Both the position numbers and the translations under genes were made by a program. A stretch of DNA of 64,000 nt, taken from positions 1,059,001 through 1,123,000 of the forward strand of contig CM073321.1 of the NCBI GenBank assembly GCA_037043015.1, given 5' to 3'. Below, piece by piece: positions 54,895 to 64,000 of the stretch. The DNA is from Bryum argenteum (taxonomy: Eukaryota; Streptophyta; Bryopsida; Bryales; Bryaceae). The notes beneath the pieces were generated by a model. That model ran no database searches and was not told the origin of the DNA. It worked only from the letters and a program-made list of their open reading frames with translations. Numbering within the stretch: position 1 is the first letter of the stretch; each line of letters starts with the position of its first letter.

Positions 54895-56916
54895 GGCGTA
54901 CTTGGCATGGCTCAAGGCTGTGATCGGGGCGGTAATGTGGGCTAATTTTTCGATGTAGATGCGGTTGAATTGGGCCAAACCCAAGAGCCTTTGTACACCT
55001 TTCTGATTTAGGGGTGGTGTCATATCCAGGATATCCTTGATTTTCTCGGGGTCGGGGAGCTTGCCATGTTTGCACACAATGTAGCCGAGGATGACTCCTG
55101 CAAAGTACAGGAACATGCACTTATCCGCGCTGAGGCTTACCCCGTTGGCTCGGCATGCGTGGAAAATTTGCTTGAGGTGTGAGACGTAGTCTCTCATTTT
55201 TCCGTAAACAGTTCCATCATCCAAATAGATTCTGAAGAACCGTTTCAGGTATGGCCTAAAAATGAGCTCCATGACACGTTGGAATGTCATGGGTGCGTTT
55301 TTGGCCCCGAAAGGCATCCGTTCAAATTGGTAAGGCCCCCACTCCGTAGAGAAGGCTGTTTTGCCTTTGTCCTGTTCTGCCATGGCCACTTGGTAGTATC
55401 CCAAAAAGCAGTCCAAGAATGAGTACATCTCGTGTCCAGCTACTTCATCGATAATTTCCTCCATGTACGGCAAAGGATAGTGGTCCTTTTTGGCTGCTGC
55501 GTTGAGTTTTTTGAAATCTACACAAATGCGCAACGTGCCGTTTTTCTTGGGAATGATCACCATGGGTGAGAGCCACGGTGCGGCATCCACGGGTGAGATG
55601 AACTTGGCGTGGAGTAATTTGTCAAGTTCGGCTTTGACTCGAGCGGCGTAATTCGGATTCATTCGGTATCGCCGCTGTTGCACCAGGGTTGCTCCAGGGA
55701 CAAGGTCTATGGTGTGCTCGGCCAGGGCGTTGGGGATGCCTTTTAGGTCTTCATGGTTCCAGGCGAATATGTCCCGGTATTCATAGAACAGGGCAATGGC
55801 AGCCTGTTTGATGGCCGGGGGTGCGTCGGTATTAATCTTGATATATTTGGGCTCATCTGTTGTCTCGAGGTTGACTAACTGCACCCTTTCCTTGGCTCTG
55901 TGTGTCCACCCTGTGACGGTCTCGTGGTGTAATGCCGCCTTTGCGGGGACAGCATTCACTACTACTTCCTCGGCTATCTCCCGGGTGAAATGCTCAGGAA
56001 TGTCCAATTTTTCCTCTTCTTGTACCAAACTGGCCAAATGGATTTCCGCCACGGGTACCAGGTTTGGGTGAACGTGGAGTACCAGGGCCTCCTGCTCGTT
56101 AGTGAGTTCTTCCGGCCAGTCCGTTCCTGCCGAGGTCCTGATCTGGCTCACCTTGGCACGAGTAAGACAGCTATCTACTGGAATAACCACGGTTCTCCCT
56201 TGGCGTTGGATGTGTATCTGGTTCTTGGTCCAGTCGCGGATGGCCTGCATGTCCCGTAACCACGGCCTTCCCAAGATGACAGGAAAACCACTGTTGTGAG
56301 GCATGTCAATTATCATGAATGTTGCCGGTGTGGATACCTCGTGTATTGTAATCCCAACCATGGTAAGGATTCCCAGGGGTGTGACCGGGGCGTTGTTTGC
56401 CGTACGTTATATGAAGCGGGCACTTCGGGGTTGTGGCAATCCTAGTGCCTGTCGTACGTGGTTGCTCATCACATTTACACCAGAACCTCCATCAACGAGG
56501 ACATTGGTTAATGTTTGTCCTCCGAGCTGAACATGTATCACCGCAGCGTCTGGGTCCAGCGTGGTGGCATTAACCTCGATGAACGTGGGATTTGGTTTTG
56601 ACTCAAGTATCACAGTCCGTTGTAAGTATTGTTGCAATTCGGGGCTGATTTGTACTAGTTTTGACAGGGTATTGGTTACGTTGGTTGTATCTAGTATCTG
56701 CTGTAGGGTGTGGTCAGTGGCGCACCCTTGATTCGTGGTTATTGTTTCTAAGTCTCTCTGCAGATCCGTCCGCATGTTATGCACCCGTTCCCAGTGATTT
56801 TCCGGTGTCGGATGCCATGTATTCACTTTATCTTCCCTTACACGTTTATTGGTGTAAAACCCGTGTTCAGGTGACTCGTGTATCGTTCCAGGGATTCTGT
56901 GAAGTGACCAAGGCAA
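54895..56916 (-). pseudogene. Ty3/gypsy element 3: protease-RT, cut by element 2
   Basis: One frame with a single TAA at 56407. The protease has NVLVDGGSGVNVM (near 56480) and, after the stop, VILGRPWLRDM. The RT is complete through its palm: DIFAWNHEDLKGIP, WLSPMVIIPKKNG, RICVDFKKLNAAAKKD, YSFLDCFLGYYQ, RMPFGAKNAP and catalytic YLDDGTV (Asp codons at 55217-55222). It continues to KGVQRLLGLAQFNRIYI, then ends at the LTR of element 2. RNase H and integrase are absent from the window. Confidence 0.88.
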
Positions 56917-56929
56917 GTAGTGCTAAAAC

Positions 56930-58440
56930 AACCAAACCCACAAACGTTCCTAGTCCCAACTTATGTTTTAGTCTTGCAGGGCAAGGGTATCCCTTTGCAA
57001 GAGGGGATGCACAAAGACTCTTTCCCTTATATTTATCGTGGCGGAAACTTCCACACTTAGACTCTACACACACACACACATACTAAGGCACACATTACGT
57101 CCTCACAACTAATCCGTCCTATCCGTCCGAACTAGCAGGTCACGCAGGCCGTCCTGGTTACCCTATCACCCTTACTACAATGACAGACTCCAAGAGCTCC
57201 GAATCCGGCTAGAAGACGTCTACACGTATTCTGGTCACGTACTGCGCTTGATCCGTCCTCTGAGACTACAGAGGAACCCAAGTCTGTGGCAGCTGGAGGT
57301 CGGATTGAAATCCGGCCTCACACACTCTACTCCCAGAACCTCCCAGACCGTAAGTGTCTACCACAGCAGTTTCCCTCTCTCAGACGCCTAGACCAGTTCA
57401 AGACACAAGGCACTCAAGAATACGCCCAACCCGACTTCAACTCCACAGAAACGATCTAACAAAGAATCCGGATTCCTAACTCCCAACTCACAACACACAA
57501 GGTAGATCCGGCTTTCCAAGCACTCAACTGAAAAGGAGACAGGGAAATGATCACACCGAATATGCGCATAAGAAGGTTCGATTAACACTCGAGCAAGGAA
57601 TGTTTTAGGTGGCCAAACTTCCACCTATAAGTACTTCTAAGTCAACGACTTAGAAACCTAAAAACTTAGCGGCGGCCGCCCTACTAGGCCTACACTACGG
57701 AAAGCGGCTCGCTTCCCAAAAAGATCCTACCTACGCCATAGTTTGAATTTCTAACCCTAGGCCGGATTCTAATCCGGCTTCTCAATCCTAGGCCGGATTC
57801 TAATCCGGCTTCAATCCTAGGCCGGATTCTAATCCGCTTCAATCCTAGGCCGGATTCTAATCCGGCTTCAAACCTAGGCCGGATTCTAATCCGCTTCTAA
57901 TCCAATCCTAGGCCGGATTCTAATCCGCTTCAATCCTAGGCCGGATTCTAATCCGGCTTCCTAATCTAGACCGGATTCTCAATCCGGTTCCAAGTCTCAA
58001 TTGCTACCTCGTACTTCTCGCCGCTTTCATATGGATGCGTGTCCACTAGAGGAGGACGAGCGACCGGGTCATCTTTGGTGTATGCAGGAAGGCCGGAATG
58101 GATCCGACCTCCTTGATCCTCTCGAGGACGGATTTGAATCCGGCCATCATACCTGATGCTGCATGCAGAGCCGTCATTCGCCATTTCCGTCATTGTTATA
58201 TTTCGGCGACTTCGTCCTTTCGCCGCCGTACTTAAAACCCTTATCCGGCTTCTGACAGTCTTTCCTAGCCGTACGGTAGCAGAGTAAGGATTCACAAATC
58301 CGTCCTTATTATCACAAACTAGATTTTAACTATAACACTTATTTGTAAAAACGTAATTGCCTTATAGTATACGGCCTGGCACATACTTAGGTCGGATTCT
58401 AGACTCTATACTTATTCTTAATGCGCATTACGGTTATGAA
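56930..58440. mobile_element. Unidentified insertion inside element 3
   Basis: Separates gag from protease of element 3. AAGTA occurs at both presumed edges (56923 and 58439), a possible 5-bp duplication, but the ends show no TG/CA. It contains (CA)n at 57066-57081, a palindrome TTCTAAGTC-AAC-GACTTAGAA at 57635-57655, and many ATCCGGC words. Confidence 0.4.
57755..57985. repeat. Minisatellite of the palindrome GCCGGATT-CT-AATCCGGC
   Basis: Eight units of about 28-34 bases: CCTAGGCCGGATTCTAATCC then GGCTTCAAT or CGCTTCAAT. Each holds an inverted repeat with 7-8-base arms around CT. Isolated half-units (AATCCGGC) are scattered over 57200-58250. Confidence 0.9.
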
Positions 58441-58444
58441 GTAT

Positions 58445-59863
58445 TCAATCAAGAAAACGGGTTCCGACATCCGGGAATGGCTTCCGGTGCTCCACCACCT
58501 GGTTTGGTGAGCTCGCTTTTGACCTCGTGGTTACCGCGGATGCTGATATCGTGGAAACATTGGTTTCCGGTCCATGTACTTTGGTAAGTGTTACCCCTTC
58601 TCTCCTGGGCGCCGCGGTGTTTGTGTTGGGGGCCCCCGGGGGATTAGTGGTTCGGTTCTGTGCCCATCTCTGCTTGAAGACGGGGCATTGGCTCCGTCTA
58701 TGGTCTAGGCCTCCGCATTCCCAGCATGCATCCGTGCAGCCGGGTTGGAAAGCATCTACGTTGACTTCCTCAGGGTATACCGCGGCCATGGTGTTCCTAA
58801 GGCGCCTGGGGTCCTGGGACGGGGTTGTACTTGTGGAGTACCAACACCTCCCGTGGTGTGTTTTCCCACAGGTCTCGCACAGCGGGGGTGCTAACCTCGC
58901 ATCTTATCATGCCGCGGGTAGGGGTAACAGGGGATGTTGTGTTTGTTTCAGAGCTGTGAGTTCTCGACTGATGTCGTTAACCGCGGAAAGAATGTCTGGT
59001 AATGTCTTCACACCACCGATAACAATACCTTGCTGTATCCACGGAAGTAACCCCTTTTTAAACCACTCACACATGTATTCTTCCTCGGGTCGTTGGCTAA
59101 GTTTGTCTGCCAACTGCTTAAATCTGTCGTAAAATTTATCCACAGGCTCATTCGTGGATTGAGTAATCGAACCCAACGCTCGGAGGACTTCCGAGCTTGT
59201 TTTCAGTTTTCTAAAATTGTGTAAGAAACTGCGCTCCATGTCCTCCCAACTGGCATTGCTGTGTTTGGATTCGAAGTCAATGTACCAGTTAATGTGGTTT
59301 CCTTGGAGCGTAGTGCCGAAGATGTTCTGCAGATCCGTGGCATGAAAAATGCGGTTTGTGCGCGCTATTACTTTGAACCTTCTGATATGCCAATCTGGAT
59401 CCCCAGATTCGTCAAACACGGGGTAGGGTATCTTTGGCAACTTGGCATGGGCGTCAAGGCTCCCCGGGGTGTGTGACACAGTGGATAATCCCGTCGATAC
59501 CGCTACTGGTGCCGATGATGGCATTCCCGAGGTGCTTGAGCTGGCCGCAGCGTTGTTCCCCTGGGGTATGGTTGCCGACCGCACCGCTTCTGCTGGTTCT
59601 CCCACACTCCTTGGCATAGAAGCAATAACCTCGGGGGCGACATTACCCTGGATGTCTTGATATTTCAGGCTCAGCAATTCTAACTTAGCATTCGTGGCCT
59701 CATTCTGAGCAGCTAAATCCGTCATTTGTTGCTTCATCCATTGTAGTAAGTCTCTGGTCTCGTCTTCATGTTGCACTATTTCCTCCATATCTGCAATTAT
59801 GTTTTCCACGGCTTTTTCCGCGGCGTTTCTTTTCAGGGGCATTTCTCCTCCCCAGCACTCCAT
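58445..59863 (-). pseudogene. Ty3/gypsy element 3: gag relic
   Basis: The frame opens at ATG 59863 or more likely 59842 (MPLKRNAAEKAVENII). It has an N-terminal coiled coil (ADMEEIVQHEDETRDLLQWM), then gag core (DPDWHIRRFKVIARTNRIFH, INWYIDFESKHSNASWEDM, VDKFYDRFKQLADKL). Tandem TGA and TAA at about 58902-58907 interrupt it. Beyond them the same frame gives two zinc knuckles: CETCGKTHHGRC and CWECGGLDHRRSQC. It ends near the unidentified insertion. Confidence 0.8.
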
Positions 59864-59880
59864 CCCCAGCATGGTCGCCA
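59863..59880 (-). promoter_or_regulatory. Primer-binding site, Ty3/gypsy element 3
   Basis: TGGCGACCATGCTGGGGA on the minus strand, four bases after the LTR end. Different from the element 2 site, so a different lineage. Confidence 0.6.
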
Positions 59881-59884
59881 AAAT

Positions 59885-60662
59885 GTTAGCCGAGTTACGG
59901 GTATGGAGGTGTCCGAGGTGTAAGAGGAAGGGAGGGCAGCGGGGGAAGGAGGTATCCGGAACCGCGGCCTTGGACTACGGGTATACTAGCAGGTCAGGGT
60001 AAGCCCGATCAGTCGGTGACCGGTCAACGCAATCGTGGGATGATTAGCTAAGTCATGGAGTCAACCGGGGTTAGGCCTTGAGCGGCCTGAGTCCTTGGGC
60101 TGGCTGTTCCCCGGCGTCACTCTTCTATCAGAGCCTTCCGCGGCCCTCGGTCTTCACTCTACGGGAGGGTATTCCGCGGTGTGACAGAGGCGGCGAAGAC
60201 AGTCCCACAATCGCGTTTACGGCCTGAGACACAAGTACTGCAATCCAAGGAGTTCAGCGGCGCCACAAAGTGCACAGGAGTTTATAGGATCAAGCGAGGG
60301 AGAAGAGGGTTTAGGAGGGCAGATAGACGGTAGAGAAGGATAGAAAGGAAGTGAGTCCTGGGTTTTGCATTAAATCAGTGAATGCCTCAACTGGCTACAA
60401 CAGTGTGTCGCTAAGTACTCGTGGCTATCACAACATTTGTAGGATTCAGAACTGCTAATGTGTAATTCCCTTCTCTACTTTATAATAAAACCTAACTTCC
60501 TCGCGCTGGCTTTTGCCTTAATTGCTCTGCGTCCGTGGTCTCGATCCGTGGTTCTGTCACTGCTCCCTCAGCCTCGAGCCCCGTGGTCGCTGTTACGCCT
60601 TGGTCCCCCCGTGGCTCTCCTGGTCTTTGGTAATGATACCCGCGGTGCCGTGGCGGGTAACA
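59885..60662 (-). mobile_element. 5' LTR of Ty3/gypsy element 3, 778 bp
   Basis: Minus strand begins TGTTACCCGCC and ends GGCTAACA, so the termini TGTTA/TAACA are inverted repeats with TG...CA. Position next to the primer-binding site supports the inner end. The outer end, next to the palindrome array, rests on the terminal match alone. Confidence 0.6.
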
Positions 60663-60687
60663 ATGAGTGATGGACAGTTACATTGAT

Positions 60688-61361
60688 GACCATTTAGCTC
60701 GAGTCGAGCGAAATGGTCTTCAAGATATTTGTACATCACGCTAACCCCGAAGCATTTTGAAAGGGAAGACCATTTAGCTCGAGTCGAGCTAAATGGTCAT
60801 CGAGCTTCAACTGCGTTGCGGTGCGTGATGAACAATTATCTTAATGACCATTAAGCTCGACTCGAGCTAAATGGCCTCCAAGATAACTGTTTGTCACTCA
60901 CCGCAACACAGTTGAAGCTCGATGACCATTTAGCTTGACTCGAGCTAAATGGTCTTCATTATACAAGTGCATTAGAGTGAGTGATGGACAGTTATCTTCA
61001 AGCCCATTTAGCTCGAGTCGAGCTAAATGGGCATCAGGATAACTGTTCGGCACGGTCACAATGCATGTGTATAAAGAAGACCATTTAGCTCGACTTGAGC
61101 TAAATGATCCTCCTACCCTCATCTCCCAAGAAAAATCAAATAATACTTAGGTGGATGACCATTTAGCTTGAGTCGAGCTAAATGGTCTTCCTCTGAATCA
61201 TCAAGTACACGACTTCGTGAACCCAAAGCATTTTGATGTGGACGCCCATTAAGCTCGAGTCGAGCTAAATGGTCTTCCAATGAATCATTCAAGTACAAGA
61301 CTTCGTGAACTCGAAGCATTTGGATGTGGATGGCCATTTAGCTCGACTCGACCTAAATGAG
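60688..61361. repeat. Nine-copy TTTAGCTCGA palindrome array
   Basis: Copies at 60688-60718, 60768-60798, 60846-60876, 60924-60954, 61002-61032, 61079-61109, 61157-61187, 61244-61274 and 61332-61361, spaced 78-88 bases. The usual arm is GACCATTTAGCTCGA with one centre base (G or C) and the complement. 60784-60938 is a larger palindrome (66 of 77 bases paired about 60861), and 60982-61052 is also palindromic beyond the core. The last three copies form a direct repeat of about 87 bases (TCAAGTACA, GACTTCGTGAAC, AAGCATTT). Confidence 0.92.
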
Positions 61362-62275
61362 TTTATCCATATTACATGCATTCGTGATAAGAAATTGCCT
61401 CGATATTCGTGCGCACTAATTTGTGAGAATGATTCTTAGGAACTGTGCACAAGTAAAATAGTATATTTTCCTCGATTTCCATGCACACCAACTCCCACGA
61501 AATCCGCTTTGCCATCAGGAATGCACCACAATGAAGGCAACATATGATCAACAAGAAATCCTTGTTACACATGGAAATTGAGGTTACTGATCGAACTCAC
61601 CCTCACGCCGTGCCCGACAGCTGCAATACTTTAACAAAGGCCGTGGGCATCCTCAAAAGCAGCACGCGTATCAACTCCAGAGCTACTAAGAGTCCCAAAT
61701 TCTAATCAAAATTTACTAAACCGGAAGCACAAATGGGGAACGGAGTATAGGCGAAACGGAGTATAGTGAGACGAAGGGCAGAGGTGCGGAGGTGCGGAGG
61801 TGAGGCCAAGGGCAAATGTGTGAAAGTACGAAGGTGCGGAGGAGCGGAGGAGCAGAGGAGCGGAGCAGCAGAGAAGCGGAGGAGCGGGATAGTGCGCAAT
61901 GAGAAAGAAGAGCGAGCTACACCAAGCGGGAAGAGAAATGGCGCCAAAATAGAGCACGAATTGAATACAGAAAGGGCGCCAAAAAAGGCCACTAAAAGCG
62001 ATGTAAAAGCGATGTGGTTGGGAACTTCGGGAGGAACGGGGAACTTCACGAGGAACTGGGACATCTTGGGAAGTTTGGGAGGAACGGGGACATCTTGGAG
62101 GAGTAAAAATCATTTGAAGTTAAGTCATCGAGAAATCCAGAATACTTCTAAAAATAGAAATTACATAATTGTAATAAAAAAACCGGATTCGCGAGGAAAA
62201 TGGATAACACAAACTCAAATTAACAAAATAGTCTCATATTGGGCACTAGAATGTTAACCCCTGAATGCGCCGAAT
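61362..62275. other. Spacer with purine-rich tract
   Basis: A G/A-rich tract at 61765-61900 (repeats of GGTGCGGAGG and AGCGGAGG) opens a 163-codon plus frame that I judge spurious. A direct repeat of GGGAGGAACGGGGA occurs at 62028 and 62069. Confidence 0.5.
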
Positions 62276-62900
62276 GTCGAAAAACGACATTTTGGATGGA
62301 AGGCAGAACTTTGAATAGCCATATCTTCTTCATCCGAGGTACCTTTTGGATGAAATCACTTGGGTTATGCTCCAAATCAAGTCTAGTTTGTATTATAAAA
62401 ATTGCAATAAAGTATGAATTAATGGACTGCACTTTAGTGAAGACAGCTCTTCTATTTTATTGGAACTCCAAGCATGGAGCATGTATTATCATTGCAAGCC
62501 AATTATGTGACATTAAAAATAGTTTTTCATGATTTGCTTTTTCATGGTCATGATCTTAAGGTGATTCTTTATAGTGACAAGTTTACTGATCATAATGATT
62601 TTGCTATTCGATTTGCAATGATGTTTCATCAATATAAAAAGTAACAAAATGGATAATATTTGAAAAGCTATATTTCCTTCATCCACCGTTGGATTTCAAC
62701 TTAATTTTTTGGGATGGCCTATAATTACAGTCTAGTCTAAGTGATAGAAACCTTAACTAGATCTAAGATGTTTTGAAGATAAGGCATGACAGAAATTTTA
62801 TGCAAAGATTCTAGTTTTCAACTATTTTTCCTTTGTAAAATTTACGGTAGTTTTTACCAAGGCATTCATTTACATGGATTATATTTGAGCCAAGAATTTT
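62276..62900 (+). repeat. Diverged module U copy outside hAT elements
   Basis: GAAATCACTTGGGTT, CCAAATCAAGTCTAGTTTG, ACTTTAGTGAAG, ATTGCAAGCC, TTATGTGACAT and TTTGCAATGATGTTTC follow module U order. No array or TATA next to it. Confidence 0.65.
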
Positions 62901-64000
62901 GAGAAACTAATTTTTGTGGCGAATTAATGTATGGCAAGTTAATGTATTATTAGTAAAGAAATTAGTCAAGTTTACATCAAACCATAAAACCGTAATGAAA
63001 AACTCTAAATCCTAGACCATAACTAACTTAACTTTTGATATTTTAAAAATCAATAACTTCAATAATAAAACTTATACCATTGTTGCAAATATTTTTTACC
63101 ACAATTCATCCGACTACACAACGAGAAAAATAAAATACAATCTAGTTGTTAAAGAGATAGAGTCATTTGTTATTTGAACCTTAGTTTACAAGATTACATT
63201 AAATAGAGTATAGGGAGTAAAACATGAAAATGATTAAATTTCATGAAACTTATACTTAATAAATGTTCAGAGGGAAAACAAATTGTTCTTGTCGTGTATC
63301 TTAGATTGATGTAGTCTTGAATGATTTAGTTTTATTTTATACTAAATTAAGTACGCAGAACTACAAAGAGTTTCATAAAGTTGTGATACAGTATTCAAAT
63401 GGGAGTAGAATTATTAATAGACTAATTATGTGAATCTATTTGTTTTACTTCCATACTTTCATCCTAACAATTGTTAGGTTTATTTTGGTGTATTAGCATG
63501 TGAAATGCTGGACGCTATTAACATTTGCTAAGCCTTTATGCCTAGCGTTTATGCTCAATTGATTAAAATCGACAGGTGATGTGAAGTATTGTAAGATTCG
63601 TATTTACTAAAATACGTGTAAATATTAAAAGATTAATACTTTATACGTTAAAGTAGTTATGTTAAATATCATATTGAATTTAATTAAATATGATTCTATA
63701 AGATTAGTTTCTACTTAATTAGGTGTGGTATATTACGTATGATATTCAATTATAATGAATGTTATATTCTACAAATGGCCATTATAAACATAATATTGAA
63801 TATGTTTATGTGATATAGTATTATATAAGTATTTATACAGTGAATAAGTTGAGAAATTATAAGTTTATTACATACTTTTTTCAAGTCTATTATTTCCACA
63901 TTTGATATTTAAAGTATAATATTATTTCTTTAAAATGCAATCTTGTTAATATTCGCTATTCCGCCGTCGTCTTCCGCTTCTACTCCACGCTCCAACTCCT
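62901..64000. other. AT-rich DNA, no gene seen
   Basis: No supported feature; the last 40 bases turn GC-richer and may begin something beyond the window. Confidence 0.45.

Noticed and set aside
60688-61361. CRISPR array
   Set aside because: Repeats are palindromes with similar, not unique, intervening sequence, in a eukaryotic retrotransposon-rich setting; no cas genes.
61766-62257. 163-codon plus-strand frame
   Set aside because: Arg/Gly/Glu-rich because of a purine repeat; the later part has no coding character or motif.

Overview
The window looks like nuclear DNA of a plant, most likely a land plant with a large, repeat-choked genome. The lineage cannot be fixed from sequence alone; a bryophyte, lycophyte or fern is my inference, because the multicopy gene families here are unfamiliar. 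No housekeeping gene, rRNA, tRNA gene or CRISPR array was found. The evidence for a plant genome is Ty3/gypsy retrotransposons with plant-type primer-binding sites, hAT DNA transposons with 8-bp target duplications, a BED/DUF659 hAT transposase relic, a TA-flanked MITE and a tRNA-derived SINE.

Layout. 1-300: four copies of a palindrome (arm AGTTTAGCTCGA, one free centre base). 1295-2500: hAT transposase relic with TATA box and upstream GCGACCG array. 3050-4765, 6774-8720, 10062-11773 and 12206-14700: four members of an unrecognised protein family (called family A here), each with a GC-rich array of the odd palindrome GACCG-N-CGGTC upstream. Only 6774-8345 is intact. 14430-14700 is an array between two opposed TATA boxes, dividing family A/RING-finger reading frames (minus) from a protein-kinase-like gene (plus). 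That kinase gene is split in its catalytic loop by a 5.7-kb non-autonomous hAT element (15950-21681, perfect 8-bp duplication). 22590-23088: solo right end of the same hAT family, followed by a SINE. 23365-26110: tandem repeats and a PHD-finger relic with a probable 67-bp intron. 28091-33027: decayed Ty3/gypsy element. 33028-40766: AT-rich, almost gene-free DNA. 40767-41040: GC-rich island broken by a second hAT copy (41041-48378). 48995-54894: 5' half of a Ty3/gypsy element with an intact gag-protease frame, inserted into another Ty3/gypsy element (54895-60662). 60688-61361: nine more copies of the TTTAGCTCGA palindrome, some nested in a 155-bp palindrome.

How it fits together. The most striking theme is the GCGACCG array. 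It lies just upstream of TATA boxes of several unrelated genes (hAT transposase relic, family A, kinase-like) and also of repeated TATA-led non-coding modules (U) inside the hAT elements. This suggests one mobile promoter or protein-binding module shared by genes and transposons. A second theme is decay by in-frame stops with little frameshifting. Several of these stops are explained by C-to-T or G-to-A changes, as expected of heavily methylated repeats. A third is palindromes: at least three unrelated repeat families here are short perfect palindromes with a 1- or 2-base centre.
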